A stretch of 64,000 bases of DNA, taken from positions 2,818,001-2,882,000 of the forward strand of contig CAJHZI010000533.1 of the NCBI GenBank assembly GCA_905160935.1, read 5' to 3'. Below are positions 40,520 to 52,640 of the stretch, piece by piece. A program made the position numbers and the translations under genes. Under the pieces are notes generated by a model. The model ran no database searches, was not told the origin of the DNA, and was given only the letters and a program-made list of their open reading frames with translations. Source of the stretch: Enchytraeus crypticus (taxonomy: Eukaryota; Annelida; Clitellata; Enchytraeida; Enchytraeidae). Every line of letters starts with the position of its first letter. Position 1 is the first letter of the stretch.

Positions 40520-40700
40520 CCGACGACAACAAAAACTCTCGCCCGGTGTAACGATTGAGATCACGTGATCACGGGCGGAGAGGGGGGGGGGGTAGGAGCA
40601 TAATGTGACTCCTCCTCTCTCTCTCTCTAACATGCGCTGTACTGGCTCATTACTACACATTCATTCCTCCGCCTTCCAATCAAAGTGATGCCTTAATTTA
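40520..40700. promoter_or_regulatory. GC-richer patch with E-box palindrome
   Basis: GATCACGTGATCAC (CACGTG palindrome) sits between GCCCGGTG and CGGGCGG, followed by a G9 run and (TC)n. Candidate control element only; no transcript evidence. Confidence 0.25.
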
Positions 40701-40844
40701 ACAATATTTCACAATACACGTGCATTCGTAAATTACGATAAATGAGTCAATTTGTTAAAACGATTCGGAAAAATTGAATCACTGATTGAATTTCTGGCAA
40801 ATACGTAGATTATTTGTTAACTAGATATTTAATAATAATAATAA

Positions 40845-41640
40845 TAATTCAGCACGTATTGCTTGAATCGTTTTTATCAAACCCCAGGTTCTTTACACCG
40901 GGGTAAAAATTAAAAAAAATAAAGAATAAAAATAAATAATAATAATAATAGCCTTTCTATTGCAGCGCTTATCTATTGCACTCCAGCCTTTTAATGCTGT
41001 ATGCGTTCGGGGCACATTAGCGAATGCGGCCTCCCACAGCGTAGAGAAACTATTTCAAATATTTTTCATCTTTCTTTTAATCAAATAAAGTCTTTCTTTT
41101 ATCTTATATTTTAGCCCAGGGCCTTATACAGCAAAGGGCAATTTAAAAAATAATAATAATATGAGAGGACGGGAAGCGTCCGGACGGCATGACTTTAGTG
41201 CCCTGGTATAACGGTAAATGTGCCGTATGGGACGTCACGGTCATTGACACTATGGCAAACTCCTACCTGAATATGACTTCAGTCACAGCCGGTGGAGCTG
41301 CTGTTCATGCCGCCTCTAAGAAGTTGGATAAATACCGTGATCTGCCCTTAGTATATGAAGTTGTTCCGGTGGCCATTGAAACCATGGGCCCGAATAATCC
41401 CGAAGGAGTTGACTTTATTAATGGCATAGGTAGACTTATTGCAGAGCAAACCGGCGATAAGCGAGAGACATCTTTTCTTTGGCAAAGGCTTTCCATGACT
41501 TTGCAAAGATTTAATGCAGTCTGCTTCAACAATTCTTTTAAGCCGATTGATGACCTCGAGTAGCCGGGCGGCGATTCAGCACGTATTTGCTTGAATCGTT
41601 TTTATCAAACCCCAGGTTCTTTACACCGGGGTAAAAGAAA
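40845..41640 (+). mobile_element. cluster: family A end, family B fragment, family A nuclease region
   Basis: 40845-40910 is the last 65 bases of family A. 40945-41145 is family B ([20 protein letters not shown]-like coding, then its 3' end). 41165-41632 is family A from KRPDGMTLVPW to the hairpin end, by eye about 97% identical to 30613-31080. (AAT)n joints separate the pieces, suggesting repeated insertion into A/T-rich tails. Confidence 0.75.
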
Positions 41641-41814
41641 TAATAAAAATAATAAAAATAATAAAGATTTAACGTCCGTTTCCTCATCCAAGGACGATGT
41701 CAGGGACGCCAATTAATAATATAAATATAAAGAGTATTAACAATAATCATATTAGTTATAGAAATATTAATTAATAATAGATAATTAAAAATATCTTTTA
41801 ATTGATTCTTTGAT

Positions 41815-41935
41815 TTTGGAATTTGCACCGTTTTGGACTTTCTTTTTGCTCACTGGCTTGGAATTGTCTCAATAGTGCTCAATGTTGCCATGGACAACAG
41901 TAGAACTCTAATTGTTGTTGTTATTATTATTATAG
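41815..41935 (+). mobile_element. S4 retroposon with (TTG)n tail
   Basis: TTGCACCGTTTTGGAC, GTCTCAATAGTGCTCAATG and GACAACAGTAGAACTCTAAT, then (TTG)n. Confidence 0.7.
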
Positions 41936-43140
41936 TTACAGTTCTCCAAGTAGATGGCTGATCGTGGATCAAGCTATTTTAAAATAGAACAAATTTTGTT
42001 ATATTCATCAACGTTACATTTTTATCTCTTAGCATACTGTTTAGGAGCAGCTCAATGAAACCTAATAATTTAATGATCAGCAACAATTTAGAGCTAAACC
42101 AATGTAGCTGCTGATAAATGAAATGAAATGAAATTATTAGATTAACAAATGAGACATCTTACACTGAGCGCAGGTATACTGTCTAATGATTCAACAATTT
42201 GAATGTATCAACGTGTATTTCGAATGCAAGTATTTAGTATTCGATGAGACTGGAATCTAGGAATTGTAGTTTCACTTCGTTTATATTGCTACTGTCAGAT
42301 GTGAGGGTCAAGGAACAAATTACTACTGTGGTTCATATAAGTGAGCATCGTATCGATCAACAAGTGGTTACGCTCAGTAAATTTCTATTTTATATCTACA
42401 ACCGTAGCATATTAGCTTTAAATATGTTTTAAATTTCAAAAATAATTTGTATACTTTAATATATTTATTATATTTTTTACTTTGTATTTTTTACTCTAAT
42501 ATATTTATATTAATATATTTAATATATTTAATATATATACATGATATTTTGCAATGGTACTTCAGTTATCGCTTGAAAGTTTCACATATGAGTATTATAA
42601 ATTCAAATAACAGAATTTAAAACCGATTGCTCTGTGTTCTCTGGATAATGTAAAAATGTGAACCAGCATTATACACGTAATATACATAACTGATTGAATT
42701 AAGAATAATTTACATTGCAATATTCGTAATATACATTGCTAATTAAAATTAATAAACTATAACGAAATATTCTTACAGGAAAAACAATTAGGACTACTGA
42801 AGAATGCTGAAAGCCGATGAACTGGACTAAACTATTCATTTCCTACGCAGTCTCTTCGCTTGTGAATGCAGAAGTCAGTCAACTTTTATGATTTTATGAT
42901 ATCAATCACTTCGGGTTATCTAAAGCGACTGGGTTCCACGTTGAAGTCACTTTAGTCCACTTCCTATTATGACTCTAAACCTTTCTCATGTTGCAGCTTT
43001 ATTGCAATGATCATAAAAGCATTTCAGCACCTAGGCCTACTCGCTTAGACCTACTCACATAGGGCTACTCGTCTAGGTCTACTGCATGGAGTGTTAGCAA
43101 ATCCGCAAAAAGCTAACGCTTAAGCTCTCCATGTATACAA
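41936..43140. other. no gene recognised
   Basis: AT-rich. The short ORFs have no coding character. Confidence 0.45.
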
Positions 43141-43319
43141 CAAGGTTCCGCGAGTTGTGTCGGGGACACTGAAGAATAGACCTACTGTAAACTTGGTGTG
43201 TCGCAAGAGCCAACTGAGCAAGAACCGAGAAAGGCAACGGGTAACAAACTCGGAAACCATGCTATTAATAGGCTATAGGCTAAATTAAGATTAGGATATT
43301 GCATGCCCGTCTGTTAAGT

Positions 43320-43425
43320 GATTAAATGATTAAATGATTCGTTAATCGATGGAGTGCTCTTTAAGGAGTACCTGCTTCATAGCCTTAAAACAACATGTTA
43401 GTAGGAATATGTACCTTGGACATGT
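43320..43425 (+). repeat. interspersed repeat family R6
   Basis: GATGGAGTGCTCTTTAAGGA and GGAATATGTACCTTGGACAT match 3095-3205. The R5 repeat at 43145-43250 directly precedes it. Confidence 0.5.
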
Positions 43426-43440
43426 CATTTGAATCACTAA

Positions 43441-43452
43441 ATATATATAAAC

Positions 43453-43499
<47 letters not shown>

Positions 43500-43568
43500 C
43501 ATATGTATATTTATTTATATGTACAGTATATGCACATATATATGTCTTAAAAATGTATGTATGCACAT

Positions 43569-43618
<50 letters not shown>

Positions 43619-43645
43619 TGTATATATAGATATATATATATATAA
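43441..43645. repeat. two (TA)n arrays
   Basis: About 43455-43495 and 43572-43616, with TATATG-rich sequence between them. Confidence 0.95.
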
Positions 43646-43774
43646 AACAAGGTAGGCTATACTGAAATGTGATTATTTGGCCGGATTGAAAGACATATAA
43701 TTCTGCTTCACACTGATCAAATAAGGTTCGCTAACTTGTTGATAAAAATATGCAATTACATGAACTCTGTTATT

Positions 43775-44080
43775 ATTATTCTATTCTTATTATTATTGAG
43801 ATTGATTATACGATTATGATTAATATGATGATGATGATTATTAATATTATAAATATTATTAAGATTAGTTTTTATATTTATAATTACATTAATATTATTA
43901 TTAGAACTGTTACTATAATCAATTAAATTACTATTTTTATTATTATGATGATGATGATGATGATAATAATAATTATTATTTTTAATACTCTGGTCTGTAT
44001 TAGCCCTGGCTAAAAATGTGATAAAAAGAGACATTATTTAATTGAAAGTTAAAAATTGAAGAGGTTAAACTAAATAGCGA
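43775..44080. repeat. (ATT)n/(GAT)n tract and reverse family B 3' end
   Basis: Simple repeats to about 43980, then a reverse copy of the family B 3' end (TAGCCCTGGCTAAAAATGTG, TTATTTAATTGAAAGTT) to 44080. Confidence 0.55.
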
Positions 44081-44934
44081 TTATTATTATTATTAGTATT
44101 AGTATTATTAGTGGTGTTGCTGTTGTTTCTGTTTCGGTTCTTTTACACATATGACATACCACATGTGTAACAGAGTTTTTTGTCTCAATATTGTTTATAG
44201 TTTAAAACACTTTTAAAAATAATGGCTGAGAATTCTAAATATAATGAATTATTGCAAAATAGAATATTAAAATGTCAAATACTAATATCAATAAACTACT
44301 AAATTAGTAATACATTTATTAGTATAAGCATTCATATTAATATTTAGGTTTTAATTTGCTATTGCTATGCTGCAGGAAATCGTTGCTGCCATACGCTTTC
44401 AATCTAGCACTAATCAGCTTAAGGTAGTTTTTTGTATCTTTCTCATTCTTTTCTAAAGCTTCATTGTCATTCTCTAAAACAACGAATAACATTAACGGCT
44501 TAAACGTTAGTGCAAACCCATGCGGATAAAGCTATGGATCTTCTGTCATAGCATTCTCTATGCTTCACATTATATTTACGCATTGCACATCTCAAGGGGG
44601 AGACTTGATCGTATTGCAGTGGACAAAGCCTCTCAAATCCACTACATCCCATTCCCCACCCCTAACACACCCACCATTACACACTCCACCCGTACACTCC
44701 CCACCCGTTAATTATTCATCGACGGACGGCACCCCGGCAGGAATCAAGTCATACATCCTACTCAGGGTCCCACCAGGGATCCGTTCATGATAATATCGTG
44801 CCCTGTGCAACATGTCATCAGCAGGAAAATCCAGAGAAACACCAAGCGCATGCTCTCCTCATTTGTGACACATCAATTTCATTTGTCAAAGCAAAATTAT
44901 TATTATTATTTATTTATTTTAATTTATTTTTTTA

Positions 44935-45090
44935 TATAATATTTTACCCCTGGTGTAAAGAACCCGAGGTTTGATAAAAACGATTCGAACAATATATGCT
45001 GAATCGCCACCCGGCTACTCGAGGCCATCTAGCTGCTTAAACGAATTGCTGTATTACACTGCATTAAATCTTTGCAAAGTTATAGAAGTT
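44935..45090 (-). mobile_element. retroelement family A, 3' end, reverse
   Basis: Reverse of the family A hairpin end (TTTTACCCCTGGTGTAAAG), then the GATTCAGCA-type and LQRFNAV coding end, diverged from the 30260 copy. Confidence 0.7.
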
Positions 45091-45128
45091 ATTATTTGTA
45101 GTGTTAATGTTATTATTATTATTATTAT

Positions 45129-46130
45129 TAGTGGCTGGAGAGATAGAAGACTAATTTTGAACTTGTACATGAATAAAAAAGAGCAGTAATCAAAATCCAA
45201 TAAGAACACTCAGAAGAAGGTGAAATAGGACGTGGAGTAAGACAAGGTTGTAGCATTTCGCCGCTGCTGTTTAACATTTACGCTGAGGCAATGATGGAGG
45301 AAGCCATGGAAGACTTGGAAGAAAGAATTAAAGTAGGAGGGAATTTGTTACAAGATGTATGATTTGCAGATGACCAAGGAATGGTAGCGGGCAGCGAGAT
45401 TGGATTGCAGAAGATATTGGATAGGCTGAATGGTACGGCCCTAAGATATGGCATGAAGATTAATATCAAAAAGACCAAGGTTATGAGAGTGTCCAATAAT
45501 AAAGGTGAAGTTAATATCACAATAAATGGTACGAAATTGGAACCGGTAAGGAGTTTCATATATTTGGGTCATACTATAACCGATGATGGGAAATGTGATA
45601 CAGAAATATGCAGTAGGATTGCACAAGCAAAAGTGGCCTTTGGTAGTAGAAAAGAACTATTAACAAAAAGTCTAAAGAAAGACGCAAAGATAAAGATAGT
45701 GAAAATTTTGGTTTGGACCACGCTATTATACGGATGTGAAACATGGACCTTAAGGAAGGAAGATATTAGGAAACTGGAAGCATTGGAAATGTTGATTTGG
45801 AGAAGAATGGAGAGGATTAGCTGGACTCAAAAGGTTACAAGTGAGGAAGTCCTGGAGAGAGTTGGCACAGATAGACAGTTGATAAATGTATTAAGAAATA
45901 GGAAGAAGAGATGGATAGGACACATTCTAAGGGGGGAAGGTCTATTAAAAGAGGTCATAGAAGGTAGAATGGAAGGAAAAAGAGGCAGGGGCAGGCCGAG
46001 ATTAGGTATGTTAGATGATTTAAAGACCCACTCATATGTGGAAATGAAGAGGAAGGCGGAAGACAGAGAAGAGTGGAGGCGTTATGTACCATGGACCAGC
46101 CAGTAGGCAGTGCACTAAGAGAGAAATTAT
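45129..46130 (+). mobile_element. LINE-A: RTE-like reverse transcriptase, 5'-truncated
   Basis: Reads WRDRRLILNLYMNKKE, then, after a frame change near 45180, GRGVRQGCSISPLLFNIYAE, MMEEAMEDLEERIKV and FADDQGMVAG (the catalytic FADD box). A TGA at 45360-45362 replaces a sense codon just before FADD. The long frame continues from 45381 to TAG at 46106: NIKKTKVMRVS, SFIYLGHTITDDGKCDTEI, LLYGCETWTLRKEDIRKLEA and [14 protein letters not shown]. After the stop the 3' end is GTAGGCAGTGCACTAAGAGA. The N-terminal endonuclease is missing. This is the source of the LINE-A tails elsewhere in the window. Confidence 0.85.
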
Positions 46131-46134
46131 TATT

Positions 46135-46690
46135 ATCATTAACAAAGAAAACTTATCTAGCATTGTCATGGCCGAACTAGGTTTTCGAGACTACTTTACA
46201 GAAAGAGTTCAGTAGTAATAAAAAGCTAAATAACGAAAAATTAGCGAAAGTATAGAGATATATAAATTATGCGACCATAAAAGACAAACAATATAGTCAT
46301 ATTTTCCATTCGAATATCCGTGATCTAAAGATAATCTGATAAGTTAATAGGCACAGTATTTCATATCTTAGCCAGTGATACATCAGAAGTTAAAAGATAA
46401 AAAGATTTAAAAAACCACGAGTTTACTTTTTAAGCGTCTGAACTTACATACCATCATTGCAAATGATTGAATAGTTTTATGTGCGAAATTATTAGAAATT
46501 GTATTTATTAGTTTTCATAACTGATAGAGTGATAGCGCTATTTTCGATTTCAAAAGATGAAAAATAAACGAACTTAGAGATGGAAGGAGTTGAAGCTTGT
46601 GTTAGTAAGATATCGCTAAATGACTGCACATTGACGGTGTAAGCCCTAGATTCGAACCCTGAATCTTCTGAATACCAATCAGAAACCTAA
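46135..46690. other. no gene recognised
   Basis: AT-rich. A diverged B-box-like GATTCGAACCC (minus sense) near 46650 suggests an old SINE. Confidence 0.4.
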
Positions 46691-46694
46691 TCTA

Positions 46695-47063
46695 TTAGCA
46701 TGCTATCGACATCTTCCTTAGAAGTCTCTCATCTTTAATTCGTTGAAGACTTGGCAGGAGATTCTTGATTGTTGAAATGAGGTGAGACAACCACACTGGC
46801 CTCACTTTCACACAGACCCACTGGACACTGTGAGAAAGACAGACCAATGTGGTCGACCCAACTGCTCGTATGATAGGTCCTTCCATGGCAGAATTAGCTG
46901 AACTAGTGATTACAGGTCCTCGAGTTTCAAATTTCCATTTCATCGTTAACTCCACTTCGGTTGAGTGATTAGCATATGGAATATTAATACCCACGGTTTT
47001 ACAATAGAGGTTTGATGATTTACCGTCCGGGTCTTCATCTGAGGGCAATGGTAAGATTGTCAT
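46695..47063 (-). CDS. unassigned 122-codon ORF
   Basis: A continuous minus-strand frame from ATG to TAG with mixed composition: begins MTILPLPSDEDPDGKSS, contains ANHSTEVELTMKWKF and ends RKMSIAC. No domain, signal peptide or clear membrane segment is recognised. The region is less AT-rich than its surroundings. It could be one exon, a decayed retroelement piece or chance. Kept because it is among the longest ORFs free of simple repeats. Confidence 0.2.
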   Translation of the reverse strand: MTILPLPSDEDPDGKSSNLYCKTVGINIPYANHSTEVELTMKWKFETRGPVITSSANSAMEGPIIRAVGSTTLVCLSHSVQWVCVKVRPVWLSHLISTIKNLLPSLQRIKDERLLRKMSIAC

Positions 47064-47069
47064 TTGTTC

Positions 47070-48165
47070 ATTTCTTCTGGTTAAGACATGTTTTGAAATT
47101 AAAGTTAAACTGTCGTCTTCATTGGCTTAAGTAATGGAATAACACATTATTATAATTTCTCTTTCGATTCTTTAATTTCTACGTCCCATAGAATTCTTCA
47201 GTAATTTCTACAATTCATCCTGCACGCACATAATTAGGAGTTACGCAATATAGTGATGAAGTACAGTTTCAACAGGTGTTGGAAAATTTAAAAGTGTACC
47301 TACCTACAACTGAACGTGTGTTTGAGTGACGATAAAATCACATACTGTAGGCTTATATCCACCAACGCCGTTTTAATAGTACATCATAATTTAAGCATCC
47401 AATACAACAGGCTAATTGGTTTAAACATCTTACTAAACTTTCAGTAGACTACGTTTATTTTAACGAGGATCTCTCTTTCATCGTTCAAATATTCATTGCA
47501 TTTCACCTTCAGAATTTGAATAAAACTTCTTTTAATGATCGATACTGAATTTAAGTCAGAAAGTCGTAATTTAGTATATTAGATATTCGTATATTGATCA
47601 GTTTCAAATTGGCTTCTCCTCACATGCATTCATACATGCACAATGTTACCACTTTCATGTATTTTTCTTTCTTTAATTTTTTCTTTTTTTTCTTTCTTCT
47701 ATATCTCTTTCGTTCTTTCTTTCTTTCTTTCTTTTTTCTTTCTTTCTTAATTTTTTTTCTTTTTTCTTTATTCATTTCTTTCTTTCTCTTATTCTCTCTC
47801 CCACTTTCTCTCTTTCTCTTTATATATCTATCTCTCTATCTCTGCCTAACCCTACTACCGATTATCTCACCCCCTTCCTCTCATTTTTATTCTGCTCTTC
47901 TAGTCATGTATTTGCTCTGTACATCACAGCTTCTGTGTCTAGATTATACTGATCTGCTGAAGGATAGGTGACGATTCCAATTACTTCCAGGTACTTCGAG
48001 ACGACTTCTTATATTTCAGCATACAGAGTAACATACCACCTGAACCTCGATGCTTAGATTCTATGCCTCAATTCTATGATTCTATTCTAAATTCTGAGAT
48101 TCTATGCCTCATTGAGTCGTCATGTCTACGTCGTTTACTTAATCGTATACGAGATTCTGTTTTGG
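47070..48165. other. no gene recognised; pyrimidine-rich tract
   Basis: A TTTC/TCTT-rich tract covers about 47665-47860. The ORF across it is compositional. No repeat family recognised. Confidence 0.5.
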
Positions 48166-48169
48166 ATAA

Positions 48170-48415
48170 ACAGTATTGTTTTCTCAGGGAATGACGCCCC
48201 TGCCCAGTAAATTTTAGTCGAAGCTGAGAAGGCAGAGGGGCCCACCTCATCATAAGCAGAATTCCCCAAGAATAATGGGATATCAAAAAGAATATTATAG
48301 ATGATTAAACACTCGTTCCTGGACATGAAGAGGGAAACGGAAGATAGAGCTAAATCGAGGCATTATATACCATGAACCTGCTAGTAGGCAGTGCACTAAG
48401 AGAGAGATACGGAAT
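48170..48415 (+). mobile_element. composite short retroposon T with LINE-A 3' end
   Basis: Same head, junction and end as 11770-12025: TCTCAGGGAATGACGCCCCT, GCCCACCTCATCATAAGCAG, GGGATATCAAAAAG, then GACATGAAGAGGGAAACGGA and GTGCACTAAGAGAGAG. Confidence 0.75.
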
Positions 48416-48699
48416 TTTAATGATTTTAGTGGAAATTTTGAGAAGGAGCCCTTTGCGACTCTCACAATCTCTTCAAACTCTTTACAAATCTGACTTATAT
48501 CATTAGATGCGACATTCTAACAATTATCTTTCTTTTCCGGAATTTATAACCCTAAAATTTTATTATTATTATTTACAAAAACTAAGACTCTCGTTTATGC
48601 CATTGTTTAGATAATTTCAGAATCTTTATTGTAAAACCCCGTACGTCAAGAACACTATTAATTTTCAGAAACTCGAACTTCTGGTCGCTTGCATATTTG

Positions 48700-48830
48700 C
48701 ACCGCACCGATTAGATAGTCGAATGAATAGCAAGCTTTCCTGGTAAAAAGGAGGCCATCGGTTCGAATAGACTGTTTCTGGTGGTATCCCTTGTGATACG
48801 GAAACAGACGTTAAACAAAGCTTTATAGTT
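48700..48830 (+). mobile_element. tRNA-type SINE, family S5, diverged
   Basis: GCCATCGGTTCGAAT B-box region and the ACAGACGTTAAACAAAGC end, like 23005-23145. Confidence 0.5.
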
Positions 48831-50080
48831 CTACTTGATACCAGCTCGATCAGTCCACACTACAAGAACTGCTTTATAACGATTTTCATCAATTTATACT
48901 TAATAGACTAAGTGGTATTATAAATAACTAGTAAAGTAGCTCGGTTAGTTTGGTCACTTCTAAAATCAGAAACAATGGCTACTGAAAAATGATAGAATAA
49001 ATGAATTTATATTTCTGAAAGGAATGGCGTGTAGCTGTGTACTGTTAACCGTTGTAAGCTTGAAAGGAGTGGAAGTAATGGACGCATTAGCTATCACGAG
49101 AGGCCCCCTGTGCTACTTACCCTATCCAGCTGATCGGTCACATTGCATTTTATTAGTAAAAGCTACAGTTATATGAAATTATATTTTAAATTTAGATTTA
49201 AATTATATTTTAAAATTTTAAATTAATTTTTTTAGTCTTTTGAAATGATGAATATGAACAGTGCATACAAAAGCAAAAGCCAAGTCCCCATGAGAGTGAA
49301 GAGGAAGTACTGGATTTGAACCCTGCACCATGATTTCTAATCCACAACGGACAAATTGTGATCTACCAGCTTAAAAAAATTAAGTTTAGTTAAATGGCAT
49401 ATAAATTTGCCGTTACCAATGCGCTAACTGCTGAGATTTTAATTTAATATTAGATTATTAAATATAATATATTTTATTTATTGATATTATATCAATGAAT
49501 AAAGATAAATCCAAAGGAAGTTATCTATACATTAGATTCCTGTCCTTTTTCCAGAAATAATAACAATTTTCTCTAAACATCGCTGTTCTTTTAGGTGTAG
49601 TGTAAAACAAGATTAATGAGAAATTATAAATCCATCAGCCTATAATTAAAATTTTTCCTGCCAGTAAAATGATATCAGTAGTCAGCAATGAGCAAATGAG
49701 AAGAATAATGCATTTGAATTATCACATTTTATTATCAAATCAAATAAGTAGCATCAATCAAGTTGTTTAGTGTGCTACGTAATGCTGCCATATTGTAAAT
49801 TGTTATTACACACGCCACAGGATTGCTAAGCCTGGATTCAAATCCCAGGTAATTCAGCAATGAATAGAAACCGATGTTATGATAGCTTATACTTATATTG
49901 GTTCTAGTTGTAATGACGAATTGAGATGTTAACATGATAATGAGCATGACGAAACATGATGCGATAAGATAATAGCAGAATAAAAAGAAACCTGAGGTAA
50001 GAAATTTTGTAAAGATTTTACGTTCAGTCAAATACACAATCATATATGCAGCGATATATGAGTGCTATATGCAGTCATAT
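48831..50080. other. no gene recognised
   Basis: AT-rich. Diverged B-box-like stretches near 49310-49370 and 49820-49850 (GGATTCAAATCCCAGG) suggest old SINEs. Confidence 0.45.
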
Positions 50081-50083
50081 ATG

Positions 50084-50218
50084 ATAAAGCTAATTTTAGC
50101 GTCAGTTTCCTCACTCGAAAGCAATGTCAGTGACGGGCGAGCCCAGTATTTAAACTCCACACATACTGATCCGCCCTGGAATATCTTACCGATATCGCTA
50201 CTGGCTGTAGCCAGTGGA
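50084..50218 (-). mobile_element. S1 SINE, reverse
   Basis: Minus strand carries ACTGACATTGCTTTCGAGTG and the GACGCTAAAATTAGCTTTA end. Confidence 0.8.
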
Positions 50219-50369
50219 GGCATATATGCAGTCATAATTTTTGTATACATTCATGTGTTAATATAAAACTTATATTACATGTAGGACTCGATGATAATGG
50301 TATGTAAACATTCAAATTATCATATATAAATACTAGTAACTGTGAATAAATATTCATGCCTTCATGCAT

Positions 50370-50444
50370 TTATTCTCTCTCTCTCACACACACGCTCTCT
50401 CTCTTTCTTTCTCGTTTTTTCTCTCTCTCTTTCTCTTTTTCTCC

Positions 50445-50492
<48 letters not shown>
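50370..50492. repeat. (TC)n microsatellite
   Basis: Impure then pure TC over about 120 bases. Confidence 0.95.
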
Positions 50493-50494
<2 letters not shown>

Positions 50495-50499
50495 GCTTT

Positions 50500-52090
50500 C
50501 CGTTAATTAGATAGTTCACAATACATATTTTACAAATGGGTTTCTAGATGACTAATAAGTGCTTTGTGGATCATACTATTGATTCTATAGCATCAGTTTT
50601 ATAAATCTTAATACAGACGTCAAATTGATAGATTTAAATGGCTTCCTACTGTCGTCTCGCTCCTATTTTGTTATGTTATAACAGCATCAACGTTTCACCT
50701 GCTATTGAACTGCTCACAAATATCGAAACAGTATTACAGTACATTACAGTTATCTAAATAATGTCCAGAAATTTCCAGAAATATATGTACTTTTGACCTG
50801 GTTTATTTGCAAAAATAAGAGAGATTAGAACAATTTCAATTTTCTTAAATTATACAAACATACCTCTCCTAACGCTGCTGAAAGATTAGGTAGACTTTCT
50901 TCATGTAGTAAAACGCCATTTCCAAGCGTTTTGGGCAGAGATTCCACTCCGACGAAACATTGTTGCAATGACTGAAGATGTCCCGCACTAATAGGTAGAC
51001 TTGGTGATTGTCTGATAATTACTCTTTTGCTTCAGCGAAGTATTTAGTTTTTAATTTTGGTAGAAATGTATAAAAGTTTAGTGTTTAACTGCATATAGGT
51101 CTATGAATTAAAATTATTTATTTCTTGCACTAACAATCTTAAAATTGACGTATTGAAACTGGCATCAAAATATGACAAACCTTTGCTAAAATTGCCTTCA
51201 AGTGAATGTAATTGAGTTTATTTAATTTTTTAAAATGTCAATATGCTTGTTGCATTGTTAATCTGATTGGAAAGCAATTTGTTTCTTCTCATCCAGTAAT
51301 TTTTGGCTAGAAAACACCTCACGGTTTGAGGAGAATATATAAACTCTGAAAATCAAAATCTCCCGTAACAGAAATTCCGATAATTAAAAATTTTAATCAC
51401 ATCTTGATTAGATCTATACATACAGCAGAAAGTTGAGAAGAAGACTGCTTTAACATTAACTGCTATATCTTGATTAGTCGTTTTAGTGGATCATATTAGT
51501 TTTTGTTAAACTATACTTAGATCGTATTTTATGAGACGGGAACCAAAGCATCGGGGTTTTTATGGATGTTTTCACGTCGTTCTTCTGCTCATGAAGATAT
51601 AACAGATGCCTCAGGCACCCAAATATTAATCTCCTTATACTATGCATAGTGATAAACCAGATTATTTCTTTATCTCGTCATAGAGATTGTGCTAAATTAA
51701 GCTACACTTGAAATTAACTGTGAAATCACTGTTTGAGGTGAAGCTGCTCAGTACTTAAGCCATCAGTTCTCTCCAGATTTCCGCAGAGCTTACTCTGTTC
51801 TCACACTTGTGGGTTTCCACCATAGACAAGCAGGTTACAAGGAATAAATACAAGTATAGAAGTTCAATATCGCAGACTTAAAGACACTGAAGTGTGCTTT
51901 TATTTCTTTTGATTAAAGGAAGTCCTTCTGTTTGTTTTATTTCAATTAATTAGCCTTAATAAATCAGCCTAATTAATTAGCATTAAAACTAAAAAGGCAT
52001 TAACGTCTCCGAAAAGTTATCTATAGACGAACGCTATTAATAAAATATCTAGCAATTATATCACAAAATAGTCAGTTCAACTTTCAACAT
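50500..52090. other. no gene recognised
   Basis: AT-rich, no repeat or exon recognised. Confidence 0.5.
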
Positions 52091-52091
52091 T

Positions 52092-52152
52092 CTGACATCA
52101 CTTTCGATTGAAGAAACTGACGTTAACATTAGCTTTACAAGCTTTTACATTG
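52092..52152 (+). mobile_element. S1 SINE, 3' end only
   Basis: ACATCACTTTCGATTGAAG and CTGACGTTAACATTAGCTTT. 5'-truncated. Confidence 0.75.
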
Positions 52153-52154
52153 AC

Positions 52155-52365
52155 GTTTGTCGCCTGTAGGCGATCTACAAGAGGTCGCATCTGATTGCGT
52201 ACATGGCTAATGCGTCCACTCACTCGCCGGGAGATGTAATATTGATACGGCGCGGAAATGGATGAATTAGTTCGCAGACTATCCTGTCAACTACAGATGA
52301 TCACTGCGCATGCGTGAACGCCAGTATGGTCGCCATTGTGCCGCGTCCCACACGACATCAACAAC
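52155..52365. promoter_or_regulatory. CpG-richer patch with NRF1-like and YY1-like sites
   Basis: About 210 bases with many CpGs in an AT-rich setting. ACTGCGCATGCGTGAAC matches the NRF1 consensus (GCGCATGCGC) with one change, and GGTCGCCATTGTG resembles a YY1 site. This fits a TATA-less promoter on either strand, possibly of the VGLUT gene 25 kb away or of a gene outside the window. No exon is visible. Confidence 0.35.
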
Positions 52366-52371
52366 ATCAAC

Positions 52372-52377
<6 letters not shown>

Positions 52378-52407
<30 letters not shown>

Positions 52408-52580
52408 TTCTGCGTATTTATATCTTTTGGTGTCTTATGTGTCATTAGAATATTCCATGTATAATTTAGGCTCCTCGAGAACTCGTTCTTCTGTTCTTTT
52501 CACTTCTTGCTCTCTCCTTTAATTGTCCTTTGTTTTATTGGATCTCTTTCTCTGTTTGTTTTCCCCTTTTCATTCAATCT

Positions 52581-52629
<49 letters not shown>

Positions 52630-52640
52630 ACTCTCTCTCC
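52378..52640. repeat. two (TC)n microsatellites
   Basis: Near 52378-52402 and 52585-52627. Confidence 0.95.
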
